Assembly (NCBI GenBank): GCA_964496035.1
Contig: CAZBXI010000047.1
Span: forward strand, 1 to 9,280
Reading direction: 5' to 3'
Source: EX4484-217-1 sp964496035
GTDB taxonomy: Archaea > Thermoproteota > Thermoprotei_A > EX4484-217-1
DNA: 9,280 nucleotides
Shown here: piece after piece, positions 1-6,448 of the stretch
How positions within the stretch are numbered: the stretch's first letter is position 1
How the letters are laid out: each line of letters starts with the position of its first letter
The notes under the pieces: model-generated
Databases searched by the model: none
The model's input: only the letters and a program-made list of their open reading frames with translations
Told to the model about the DNA's origin: nothing
Translations under genes and position numbers: made by a program

Positions 1-1883
1 GTTGGACTAGGTGTAGGCGAAGGAGACGGTGTAGGAGTTACTTCTACAGGTACTAGACCCTTATCTTTGTAGAATGTGTACTCTTTTGTTACACTGTTTC
101 CATAGAAGTCTTTAACCTCTATCCTGAATTTAGCACCATCTTCTAGACTTGTTCCTTTAATCCAGAAGCTAAACATTAATGTGCCGTTTTCAAAGGATTC
201 TACGAAGTCGTAAAGTTCCGGTTCCAACCATTTTTCACCGGTAACTGTGTATTCCACCTTAACTTTGTCGACTCCCCACTCTAAGTCAGTAACGTATAGG
301 TCTCCAATCCACCATCCTTCTTCACTCCTCATCTTTACACGCTCTATTGTAGGCGGTACGTTATCGTCTTCGGAGGCTATAGTGAATTTCAATTCTGCAC
401 CTGCAGGTAAATCTACGTCATATATTGATACATAGTAATAGTTGTCTACTTGTACTACATCGTATTTTTCTGGTTCAGGTATGATCTTATATTTTTCAAA
501 ATCTACATCAGCAGCTACTCTAAAGCATATATTGATATCGTAGAAGTTATGATCTAATTCGTTTTTAACTTTAAATGAAACAGCGTGTCTTAAACCATCG
601 TTTACAGGAGCATAGTAGTACTCTATGTAACCTATCTTGTATGGTTTAATAGCTTCACCTGTATCTAAAGGTATGCCGTTAGGATAGTCCGTCCATGATT
701 TCCCATTGTAGAACAGGCTTTTAACATCTATAGTGCCGTTAGCATATATGTTTATAAGTCTAAAGTTTCTCTGGTCGAACTCTCTTACATCGTAGGGTAC
801 TCCAGCAGTTGTTATAAAGTAATATTCTTTCCCCTTATACTTTACTATATTGGTTATATCTGTATGGGTATGTGCGCATAAGACAAGTCTAATATCGTTT
901 TCAAGGATCAGTTTAAATAATTCCTTAGCTTCCTCCTTATGTTTTGACCAACTATCGTAAATGTAGCCTTCATCAAATAACTTATCGAAATCGTCAATAG
1001 TGCTTACCTCAATTACATCTATTTTCTTATCTTTAATCTTGTACCCGAAAAGTGGATGGTGCATAACAAGGATTTTCACTTTCTCTGGGTTCTCCTTTAC
1101 AACTTTTTCAGCCCACTTGATCTGGTCTAAGGACATCCAGCCTTCCATTCCCGTATCAAGCATTAAGAATAAGAAGTTCCCCACTACTATGGTGTAGTTC
1201 CTGTAGCCCATTATTCGCTCCCAAATCTTAGCAACACCTGGACCATCATATTCGTGGTTTCCAATACCAGCATAGGATGGTACTCTAAGTTCGAGCCAAT
1301 GCTGTAAGAATAGTTTCCAAGCAGTTCTCATGCTTGGCTTTTCAACTTCATCACCGTTGAAAATCATCATTGTCGGATTAAGTAAGTTAACTTCTCTTAC
1401 AAACTCCTTCCAGTAGGGTTCGCCGCCAGGCGTTTTCGTATCACCCACATATAGCAGTTTAATCTTATCAGGCCACTCTGATAGTACCCAAACACTATTC
1501 GGCATCTCAATGTCATATGTTGTTCCGCCCGCCGTAAACGCTATTTTCATGGAGTAAAAACCTTCTTTACAATCTTTGGGGACTTTAAAGTAAGCTACCC
1601 AGCCCTTCCATGCATTACTGAACTCTGTTTTAACGAACTCAAGTTCGTATTCATTAAGCTCATTGTATATTGTTAGAGTAAAGTCTGTTGGAGCAGTGTC
1701 TTGACTTAATGCTAGTCTTACCTCTAGTTCCTCACCAGATAGCACGGGTTCAGGATATGCCAACGTCGGATACTTTACTATTTCAGCATAGAACTCTACT
1801 TCTGCTATAACTGTTGAAGTACTTATTGTTAGCAATAGTAATGCTAGAATGATTAAATAGCTTAGCGTTTTTACCTTGCTCAT
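1..1883 (-). CDS. Secreted/cell-surface calcineurin-like metallophosphoesterase (partial, C-terminus outside window)
   Basis: I translated this frame by hand: it is open from an ATG at 1883 to the left edge (627 codons). Residues 1-27 are a signal peptide (basic Lys3/Lys5, a Leu/Ile core, cleavage plausible after VIA), so the protein should act outside the membrane. A beta-rich domain (about 30-135) precedes a metallophosphoesterase domain with motifs GDTK (Asp148), NGDE (Asp178), GNHE (Asn209-His210), MHHP (His275-His276) and AHTHTD (His338, His340). Residues about 380-605 look like further beta-sandwich domains. The visible end enters a Pro/Thr/Ser linker (TPTPSPSPTPSP), typical of archaeal surface proteins held by a stalk before a C-terminal anchor. 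The start is supported by GGTGA 6 nt upstream. Motif I lacks the usual His of D-x-H, and the GDxxY tyrosine of purple acid phosphatases is also absent, so subfamily and substrate are unknown; a phosphomonoesterase or phosphodiesterase is likely. Confidence 0.88.
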   Translation of the reverse strand, partial: MSKVKTLSYLIILALLLLTISTSTVIAEVEFYAEIVKYPTLAYPEPVLSGEELEVRLALSQDTAPTDFTLTIYNELNEYELEFVKTEFSNAWKGWVAYFKVPKDCKEGFYSMKIAFTAGGTTYDIEMPNSVWVLSEWPDKIKLLYVGDTKTPGGEPYWKEFVREVNLLNPTMMIFNGDEVEKPSMRTAWKLFLQHWLELRVPSYAGIGNHEYDGPGVAKIWERIMGYRNYTIVVGNFLFLMLDTGMEGWMSLDQIKWAEKVVKENPEKVKILVMHHPLFGYKIKDKKIDVIEVSTIDDFDKLFDEGYIYDSWSKHKEEAKELFKLILENDIRLVLCAHTHTDITNIVKYKGKEYYFITTAGVPYDVREFDQRNFRLINIYANGTIDVKSLFYNGKSWTDYPNGIPLDTGEAIKPYKIGYIEYYYAPVNDGLRHAVSFKVKNELDHNFYDINICFRVAADVDFEKYKIIPEPEKYDVVQVDNYYYVSIYDVDLPAGAELKFTIASEDDNVPPTIERVKMRSEEGWWIGDLYVTDLEWGVDKVKVEYTVTGEKWLEPELYDFVESFENGTLMFSFWIKGTSLEDGAKFRIEVKDFYGNSVTKEYTFYKDKGLVPVEVTPTPSPSPTPSP

Positions 1884-1889
1884 AAATCT

Positions 1890-1894
1890 TCACC
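1890..1894 (-). promoter_or_regulatory. Shine-Dalgarno GGTGA for the phosphoesterase
   Basis: On the minus strand GGTGA lies 6 nt before the ATG at 1883. It settles the start, because the ATG a few bases further upstream is out of frame. Confidence 0.65.
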
Positions 1895-1931
1895 ATAAGT
1901 AATGGTCTCAACTAGAACTTTCACGTAGCGG

Positions 1932-1948
1932 CTATTAAGTTTTTATCT
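1932..1948 (-). promoter_or_regulatory. Candidate BRE/TATA promoter of the phosphoesterase
   Basis: In the 83-nt spacer after the UPF0282 gene, the minus strand reads GATAAAAACTTAATAG: an A-rich BRE-like stretch then CTTAATA, close to the crenarchaeal box A. A start about 26 nt downstream (near 1910) would leave a short leader carrying the GGTGA site. This suggests the gene has its own promoter rather than only read-through from the upstream gene. Judged by eye. Confidence 0.45.
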
Positions 1949-1966
1949 ACTATAGTAAATACGAAC

Positions 1967-3097
1967 TTACTTGTAGAGTAAAACGGCTGGTATTTCGCCA
2001 AGAAGCTCAGCAGCTGTAACTATTCTTTTGCCTAATTTTTCCCCTAACATCCAAACTTCTTTTGTTCTCTCCTTGAACCTAGGTTCTCTTGTTAAATGAT
2101 GATCGTATATCATCAATTCTATGTTTGTTTTCTCAACTATTTTTAAAGCATTGGCTATTGTTCTTCTGAAGTTTATTAGGTTCAATGTGTATCCTAGCAT
2201 GTATGTTGCTGGCCCATCTAGGACAAGTATTCTAGGGTTTTCTTTAATAATCCATTCAGCATAGTCTTCTATTATAGGTCCGTTGAGATCCGATGTGTAA
2301 AGTAATTTATCCCCCTTATAATTAACTACTACAGCTACTACCCATCCTAATCTTGAAAACTCTATTCCATGAAACAGAGGCTTAGAAAACCTAATTATTG
2401 TTTCTCCAAAAACAAATTCCTTGCCATCAGCGAAAACTACCTCTACATGGTTTAGTTTGAGTTCTGGTATTCGAGGATAAGTGTTCCATTTGGTTGCCCT
2501 CTTCTTGAACCACTCAAACCCCTTGTTGAGAAGTTCCTTTCTCCTTTTATTGTAATCACCGAAATTCTTGGCTATCGCAATAGGTAGTTCATTTAACGGG
2601 TTAGGGTATTTTCTTGTAATAGGTTTTTGCATTAATAGTTCTACATTTTCAACGCCGAAGCTCGAGTACAAATTCCTGTAAAATCTTTTAGCTCTACCTC
2701 TTTGAGAGTCATTAATATATTCGTTAGGATCTTTAGCTAGAATTTTCTTTTTAAAGTAAATGTCTTTGTCGAAGTCTGTGAAGTGATCGTAGTGGTAATG
2801 TGTTATTACGATAATATCTGCTTTCTTAGATGCTTTGACTATTGCCTCATAACCCTCCTTATACCATTTAATCTTAGCCTGTCTAGGTGCCGGGAAACTC
2901 GGATGCATAACTGCGATTCCCGGATCTATAAGTATTCTAATATCAGGTGTTTTGACAAGTAAGCAAGAGGACTTAGCTCCTAAAGAGTCAAACCATACTA
3001 CTTCGAAATCCAGGTAATGAGGCAATATGTTGTCCTCTATTTTCCTCCTTGTCTGATCGATTTGTTCGAAAGGATAAAAATATATTCTCAGTTCCAT
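1967..3097 (-). CDS. UPF0282-family metallo-beta-lactamase-fold protein
   Basis: The protein is a metallo-beta-lactamase-fold hydrolase of the archaeal UPF0282 type; its substrate is not established. Numbering from an in-frame upstream codon at 3139, visible signatures are FDSLGAKSS (50-58), LIDPG (70-74), the metal site THYHYDH (113-119), His257 in FHG, SDLNGP (283-288), VLDGP (306-310) and YDHHL (345-349), the last being a family hallmark. No signal peptide is seen, so it should be cytoplasmic. The start is uncertain. ATG at 3097 lies 22-25 nt from a TATA-like CTTATTTA but has no ribosome binding site. A TTG at 3025, preceded by GAGG at 8 nt spacing, would begin the protein just before FDSLG, as I recall most family members do. 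The frame is also open to an ATG at 3139, but that would overlap the divergent gene. The call is sure, the start is not. Confidence 0.88.
   Translation of the reverse strand: MELRIYFYPFEQIDQTRRKIEDNILPHYLDFEVVWFDSLGAKSSCLLVKTPDIRILIDPGIAVMHPSFPAPRQAKIKWYKEGYEAIVKASKKADIIVITHYHYDHFTDFDKDIYFKKKILAKDPNEYINDSQRGRAKRFYRNLYSSFGVENVELLMQKPITRKYPNPLNELPIAIAKNFGDYNKRRKELLNKGFEWFKKRATKWNTYPRIPELKLNHVEVVFADGKEFVFGETIIRFSKPLFHGIEFSRLGWVVAVVVNYKGDKLLYTSDLNGPIIEDYAEWIIKENPRILVLDGPATYMLGYTLNLINFRRTIANALKIVEKTNIELMIYDHHLTREPRFKERTKEVWMLGEKLGKRIVTAAELLGEIPAVLLYK
3076..3087 (+). promoter_or_regulatory. Candidate TATA box for the CbiX-like/trm9/elp3 operon
   Basis: The plus strand reads ATAAAAATATATTC, an A-rich BRE-like stretch followed by TATATT. 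Initiation about 26 nt downstream (near 3108) would leave a short leader with GAGGT at 3110-3114 before the ATG at 3126. The box lies inside the N-terminal coding part of the divergent UPF0282 gene if that gene starts at 3097. Judged by eye. Confidence 0.38.
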
Positions 3098-3115
3098 AAG
3101 GTATGTTTTGAGGTT

Positions 3116-3123
3116 TAAATAAG
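3116..3123 (-). promoter_or_regulatory. Candidate TATA box for the UPF0282 gene
   Basis: The minus strand reads CTTATTTA. Initiation 22-27 nt downstream would fall at about 3092-3097, right at the ATG at 3097 (leaderless), or would give a leader of roughly 70 nt to the alternative TTG at 3025. No A-rich BRE is obvious upstream, so support is modest. Confidence 0.35.
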
Positions 3124-3125
3124 CA

Positions 3126-3473
3126 ATGCCTATTGCCATAATACTGCTAGCACCTAGCGATAAAACTTTAAGGAAAATTACTAGTATGTTAAGTGAAATT
3201 TCATCCTACTTTAAAGACATAGTTGAGGTTGTTGTAACTAGAACTAAGCCTACGAAAGAAGATATTGAACGTCTTGTTGAACATGGTGTAAGAAAAGTTA
3301 TTATTCTCCCCATAGTTGAGAATATCAGGAAGCATTTAGAGAATTCACATATAGAGAACTTAAGAGTTGCTGATGGGAAAGTAAAGGTTGTTTATGCTTC
3401 TCCCGTAATTTTCTCAAGCAAGACCTCGGTAAAAAACATAATAGTTGAAATAGAAAAACTACTAAAACCTTAA
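3126..3473 (+). CDS. Small CbiX-like (sirohydrochlorin chelatase fold) protein, probably degenerate
   Basis: This 115-residue soluble protein has alternating beta/alpha character: strand 2-9, helix 13-29, strand 32-38, helix 43-53, strand 56-62, strand 85-91, helix 98-113. The order resembles the short archaeal chelatase CbiX-S. The stretch PIVENIRKH (62-70) lines up in spacing with the family's strand ending in a metal-binding His, and VKVVYASPV (86-94) with the following strand. The usual first metal ligand, the His of the N-terminal GHGS loop, is absent: here the loop reads LLAPSDK. It is therefore either a non-catalytic relative or a different protein with a similar fold. GAGGT lies 11 nt before the ATG. 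The stop is 5 nt from the trm9-like start, so it heads the tRNA-modification operon. This is a distant-similarity judgement made without a search. Confidence 0.7.
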   Translation: MPIAIILLAPSDKTLRKITSMLSEISSYFKDIVEVVVTRTKPTKEDIERLVEHGVRKVIILPIVENIRKHLENSHIENLRVADGKVKVVYASPVIFSSKTSVKNIIVEIEKLLKP

Positions 3474-3478
3474 AAGTT

Positions 3479-4201
3479 ATGGCCATGAACTCTACGTACG
3501 ATTTCCACGTTAAGCGTAGCGTAAGGGAAATATTTGATAAAATAGCGGAAAGTTATGCTTACACTAGGCTTAAACCGTGGAATATAGTTTTAAAACCAAT
3601 TAACTTCGGAACTAAAGTATTTGGCGATATGGGTTGCGGACCTGGTCAAAATATTCAGTTTATTTTGGAGAAATCGGAGAAAATTAGGGTTATTGGCGTA
3701 GATATTTCGAGAAAAATGCTGGTAATTGCTGCAAAGAGACTGAAAAAGAGAGGACTTTATGGAAGAACAGACCTAGTAGAAGCTGACTTAGAATTTCTAC
3801 CTTTTAGAGATAATGCTTTCCACGGGTTAGCCTACATAGCATCAATACATCACCTACCATCAAGGGAAGCTAGGTTAAGAACAATTTTAGAAGCTAAACG
3901 CGTACTTAAACCTAATGGAAAAGTAATTGTAACTGTTTGGGCTCTTTTCCAAAAAAGATTTCTAAAAGAAATCTTGAGAAGAGCTATTCTTAAACTCCTA
4001 GGTAAGGAGGAAAGTATTAGAGATATTTACGTTCCATGGAGATATAAAGGAGAGACGTACTATAGGTACTATCACCTATTTACGCCTTGGGAACTTAAAT
4101 CTTTAATTAGAAGTGCAGGTTTAGTACTCCTAGAATACGGAGGATTTAGAATAAAATCTAAACTATTAGCTGAAAACTACTTCGCGCTAGGGTGTAAGTA
4201 G
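3479..4201 (+). CDS. trm9: Trm9/ALKBH8-like tRNA wobble-uridine methyltransferase
   Basis: This is a class I SAM-dependent methyltransferase of 240 residues. Trm9-type enzymes methylate the carboxyl of cm5U34 in tRNA to give mcm5U34. Features that separate it from generic methyltransferases are TRLKPW (29-34), matching the Trm9 TRYKPWP signature; motif I GDMGCGPGQN (49-58); acidic Asp75 after strand 2; ADLEFLPF (102-109); IASIHHL (120-126); TVWA (152-155); and the late pair YVPW (184-187) and YYRYYHLF (194-201), which resembles the Trm9 FHRYYHVF block. It lies 5 nt after the CbiX-like gene and 5 nt before elp3, which supplies the expected substrate. Two ATGs (3479, 3485) are possible starts and neither has a clear ribosome binding site, suggesting coupling. 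Known Trm9 enzymes need the zinc protein Trm112, which is not encoded here. A different methyl acceptor cannot be excluded. Confidence 0.82.
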   Translation: MAMNSTYDFHVKRSVREIFDKIAESYAYTRLKPWNIVLKPINFGTKVFGDMGCGPGQNIQFILEKSEKIRVIGVDISRKMLVIAAKRLKKRGLYGRTDLVEADLEFLPFRDNAFHGLAYIASIHHLPSREARLRTILEAKRVLKPNGKVIVTVWALFQKRFLKEILRRAILKLLGKEESIRDIYVPWRYKGETYYRYYHLFTPWELKSLIRSAGLVLLEYGGFRIKSKLLAENYFALGCK

Positions 4202-4206
4202 AGGTA

Positions 4207-5487
4207 ATGGAGTATCAAACTGAAGCGCAAAGATTTCTAGCCAAAAGGAAGAGACCTGTTAGAACACTTTCAGGTGTAACTATAGTAGCCATTATGACGC
4301 ATCCCTACCCATGTCCTCATGGTAAATGCATGTATTGTCCTGGAGGACCCGAATGCAATACTCCACAGAGCTACATAGGTGAAGAACCGGCGCTTATGAG
4401 AGCCATATACAATAAATTCGATCCCTACAATCAGGTTCGGACAAGACTAAGACAGTATATTGAGATAGGCCATACTCCTAGTAAAGTAGAGTTAATAATT
4501 ATGGGTGGAACATTTCCTGCCATGCCCTTAGACTACCAAGAATGGTTTATAACAATGGCTTTAGANNNNNNNNNNNNNNNNNNNNNNNNNNNNNNNNNNN
4601 NNNNNNNNNNNNNNNNNNNNNNNNNNNNNNNNNNNNNNNNNNNNNNNNNNNNNNNNNNNNNNNNNTTCAAAGTAGCATATCATATTATGCCTGGTCTCCC
4701 AGGAAGCGATTTTGATAAAGACTTGGAAATGGTAAGAACGATATTTGAGAATCCGGACTTCAGACCTGATATGCTTAAAATATATCCTACATTAGTCATA
4801 GAAGGAACAGGCCTTTATAGACTATGGAAAGAAGGAAAATACAAGGCATTAACTGATGAAGAAGCTGTTGAACTTATCTCTGAAATGTACCAGTATATCC
4901 CTAAATGGGTTAGAATAATGAGAATTCAAAGAGATGTACCAGCACCTCTAATAATTGCTGGGCCTAAGAAGGGGAATTTAAGACAGCTTGTTGAGAAAAG
5001 GGTCTTAGAGAAAGGTATTCCATGTAGGGAGATAAGGTTTAGAGAAGTAGGCCTTAAAATGTGGAAAGAAGGTGTAGAACCTGACTTGAAAAACATTAAG
5101 CTGCTAAGAGAAGACTACGAGGCAAGTGGAGGCATAGAAATATTTCTTTCTGTAGAAGATGTCGTAAATGATATTCTCATAGGGTTTCTAAGACTAAGAA
5201 TTCCTTCGGAAAAAGCTCATAGACCAGAAATCGATAGTAAAACAACTATAATTAGGGAACTTCATGTCTATGGGCCCCAGGTTCCAATAGGTGAGAAACC
5301 TATTTTTGCATGGCAACATAAAAGCTGGGGGCGAATACTGCTAAGAGAAGCAGAGAGAATAGCTGTGGAAGAATTCGATGCTAAGAAAATGATTATAATA
5401 TCGGGTATTGGTGTTAGAGAATACTATAGAAGGCTCGGATATTTTAGACATTCAACAAGCCCGTACATGGTTAAGTATTTTGACTAG
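4207..5487 (+). CDS. elp3: Elp3: radical SAM/GNAT tRNA U34 carboxymethyltransferase (interrupted by an assembly gap)
   Basis: Elp3 uses SAM and acetyl-CoA to install the cm5 group on wobble uridine 34; archaeal Elp3 works without the other Elongator subunits. The radical SAM domain opens with KRPVRTLSG (15-23) and the cluster cysteines CPHGKCMYC (Cys36, Cys41, Cys44), then IIMGGTFPAM. After the gap come YHIMPGLPGSD, RIQRDVPAP, GNLRQL and REVG. The GNAT domain shows LHVYGPQVP, WQHKSWGRIL and GIGVREYYRRLGY. Two oddities appear. The protein starts about 15 residues before the radical SAM domain, and an in-frame TAA at 4195-4197 rules out an upstream extension, so the N-terminal tRNA-binding region typical of archaeal Elp3 is missing. 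The acetyl-CoA loop has Ser where the QxxGxG pattern has its first Gly. The 100-N gap removes the expected ETRPD and EIGVQS motifs, which need more room than 100 bases. Confidence 0.96.
   Translation: MEYQTEAQRFLAKRKRPVRTLSGVTIVAIMTHPYPCPHGKCMYCPGGPECNTPQSYIGEEPALMRAIYNKFDPYNQVRTRLRQYIEIGHTPSKVELIIMGGTFPAMPLDYQEWFITMALXXXXXXXXXXXXXXXXXXXXXXXXXXXXXXXXXXFKVAYHIMPGLPGSDFDKDLEMVRTIFENPDFRPDMLKIYPTLVIEGTGLYRLWKEGKYKALTDEEAVELISEMYQYIPKWVRIMRIQRDVPAPLIIAGPKKGNLRQLVEKRVLEKGIPCREIRFREVGLKMWKEGVEPDLKNIKLLREDYEASGGIEIFLSVEDVVNDILIGFLRLRIPSEKAHRPEIDSKTTIIRELHVYGPQVPIGEKPIFAWQHKSWGRILLREAERIAVEEFDAKKMIIISGIGVREYYRRLGYFRHSTSPYMVKYFD
4566..4665. other. Assembly gap of 100 N inside elp3
   Basis: Exactly 100 unknown bases, the same length as the second gap, which points to a conventional placeholder. 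From memory of human ELP3, about 85 residues separate the flanking conserved blocks, so about 250-300 bases are expected where 100 are shown. Downstream coordinates are probably shifted and the apparent frame continuity is not informative. Confidence 0.9.
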
Positions 5488-5500
5488 TAATACTTAGTGT

Positions 5501-5516
5501 AAATCCTTTTATTCTC
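5501..5516 (+). promoter_or_regulatory. Candidate promoter of the mscS/ESCRT-III operon; T-rich stretch may also end the elp3 operon
   Basis: The 84-nt spacer between elp3 and mscS holds AAATCCTTTTATTCTC. TTTTATT could serve as a TATA box with initiation near 5537 and a leader of about 35 nt carrying GGTGA. The T-run could equally help termination of the upstream operon. Both readings are weak and made by eye. Confidence 0.3.
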
Positions 5517-5557
5517 TATGATTAAGGACTATGTTTTCGAGAAAAACCTAGTGTAGC

Positions 5558-5562
5558 GGTGA
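5558..5562 (+). promoter_or_regulatory. Shine-Dalgarno GGTGA deciding the TTG start of mscS
   Basis: GGTGA is followed after 9 nt by TTG at 5572, with no in-frame ATG nearby. This supports the unusual TTG initiation codon of the channel gene. Confidence 0.65.
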
Positions 5563-5571
5563 TTATCAACA

Positions 5572-6447
5572 TTGGATCCGGTAGCTGTAGCAGTTAGTGT
5601 TGGCACAGTAGTTTTCCTTACAATAGCAACGATAATACTGTATAAAGCAACTAAGATTGCAACGAAGTTCATAAAGGAGAAAGTAGGTAAGAATAAGCCA
5701 AGCTTAGCCTCAATCCTAATACTTCTACTTAAAACCTCAACTTCAGTAGCAATCATAATTATGGTTTATAGTGTTTTCAAAACCCTATATCCTGATATTG
5801 CACTTACAATAACTAATTTTGCTGTAGCAGCAGGTATTCTAGGTATTATCTTCGGTTTAGCTGCTCAAAGCAGTTTAGGTAACGCCATTGCTGGTATGAT
5901 TCTAGTATTTAGCCAAGCAGTAAAGGTAGGTGACATGGTCGAATACGATGGTGAAGTAGCGGCAGTTGAAGATATTAAACTTACACATACTATTCTGAAA
6001 TTAAGAGACGGTAGGAAAATAGCAATACCTAACTCCAACATGCTCAACTCTAACATAGTTAACTACAGTATGGTTGACGAATTGGTTGCAGCAACAGTAA
6101 TAGTTGGTATTAGTTACGAAAGCAATCTCGATAATGCAATAAAAGCTATGATAGAAGCAGCTAGAGAACATCCCAAAGTCCTAGATAAACCCCCACCTCA
6201 GGTGATAATCACAGGGTTTGGAGACTTCAGCATAAACTTGAAGCTCCTAGCATGGATCAACGATCCATGGATAAAGCCGATTATCGAAAGCGACCTAACA
6301 TGGGCAATATATGAGAAGTTTAAGAAGTATAATGTTGAAATACCATATCCAAGGAGGGTCATTATAATGAAGGGAGAAAAAGAGGTAGAGGCGCAAAAGC
6401 CGCTACTAGCAAGTGTGGAAGAGAAAACTGTGGAAGAGGTCGGTTAG
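5572..6447 (+). CDS. mscS: MscS-family small-conductance mechanosensitive channel
   Basis: MscS channels open under membrane tension and release solutes on osmotic downshock. The 291-residue length is close to E. coli MscS. Three membrane helices are visible at about 6-24, 47-67 and 78-113. The third is the Gly/Ala-rich pore helix (NFAVAAGILGIIFGLAAQ then LGNAIAGMILVF). The beta domain follows: VKVGDMVEYDGEVAAVEDI (118-136), LRDGRKIAIPNSNMLNSNIVNYS (144-166, all conserved in the family), then the cytoplasmic alpha/beta vestibule with a GFGDFS turn (215-220) and PYPRR near the end. The last 25 residues are a charged, probably disordered tail. The start is TTG, supported by GGTGA. The stop is one base before the ATG of the ESCRT-III gene, whose ribosome binding site lies within the mscS 3' end, so the two are co-transcribed and probably translationally coupled. 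Confidence 0.95.
   Translation: MDPVAVAVSVGTVVFLTIATIILYKATKIATKFIKEKVGKNKPSLASILILLLKTSTSVAIIIMVYSVFKTLYPDIALTITNFAVAAGILGIIFGLAAQSSLGNAIAGMILVFSQAVKVGDMVEYDGEVAAVEDIKLTHTILKLRDGRKIAIPNSNMLNSNIVNYSMVDELVAATVIVGISYESNLDNAIKAMIEAAREHPKVLDKPPPQVIITGFGDFSINLKLLAWINDPWIKPIIESDLTWAIYEKFKKYNVEIPYPRRVIIMKGEKEVEAQKPLLASVEEKTVEEVG
6436..6440 (+). promoter_or_regulatory. Shine-Dalgarno GAGGT for the CdvB-like gene
   Basis: GAGGT inside the last codons of mscS sits 8 nt before the ATG at 6449. It selects this start over the in-frame ATG at 6413, which lies deep in mscS. Confidence 0.7.
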
Positions 6448-6448
6448 T

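Noticed and set aside
247..1197. Two short plus-strand ORFs (62 and 65 codons)
   Set aside because: Both are antisense shadows of the phosphoesterase, whose motifs are clear on the minus strand.
1949..1956. Palindrome ACTATAGT in the phosphoesterase promoter, also at 8897-8904 near a divergent promoter
   Set aside because: The same 8-mer also occurs inside elp3 (4279-4286), and CTATAGT is frequent in this AT-rich sequence, so it is not convincing as an operator.
5529..6056. Minus-strand ORFs opposite mscS
   Set aside because: Shadows of the well-conserved channel gene.
6413..6448. Earlier in-frame ATG for the CdvB-like gene
   Set aside because: It overlaps the end of mscS, has no ribosome binding site, and the ATG at 6449 has GAGGT at 8 nt and begins where CdvB proteins begin.
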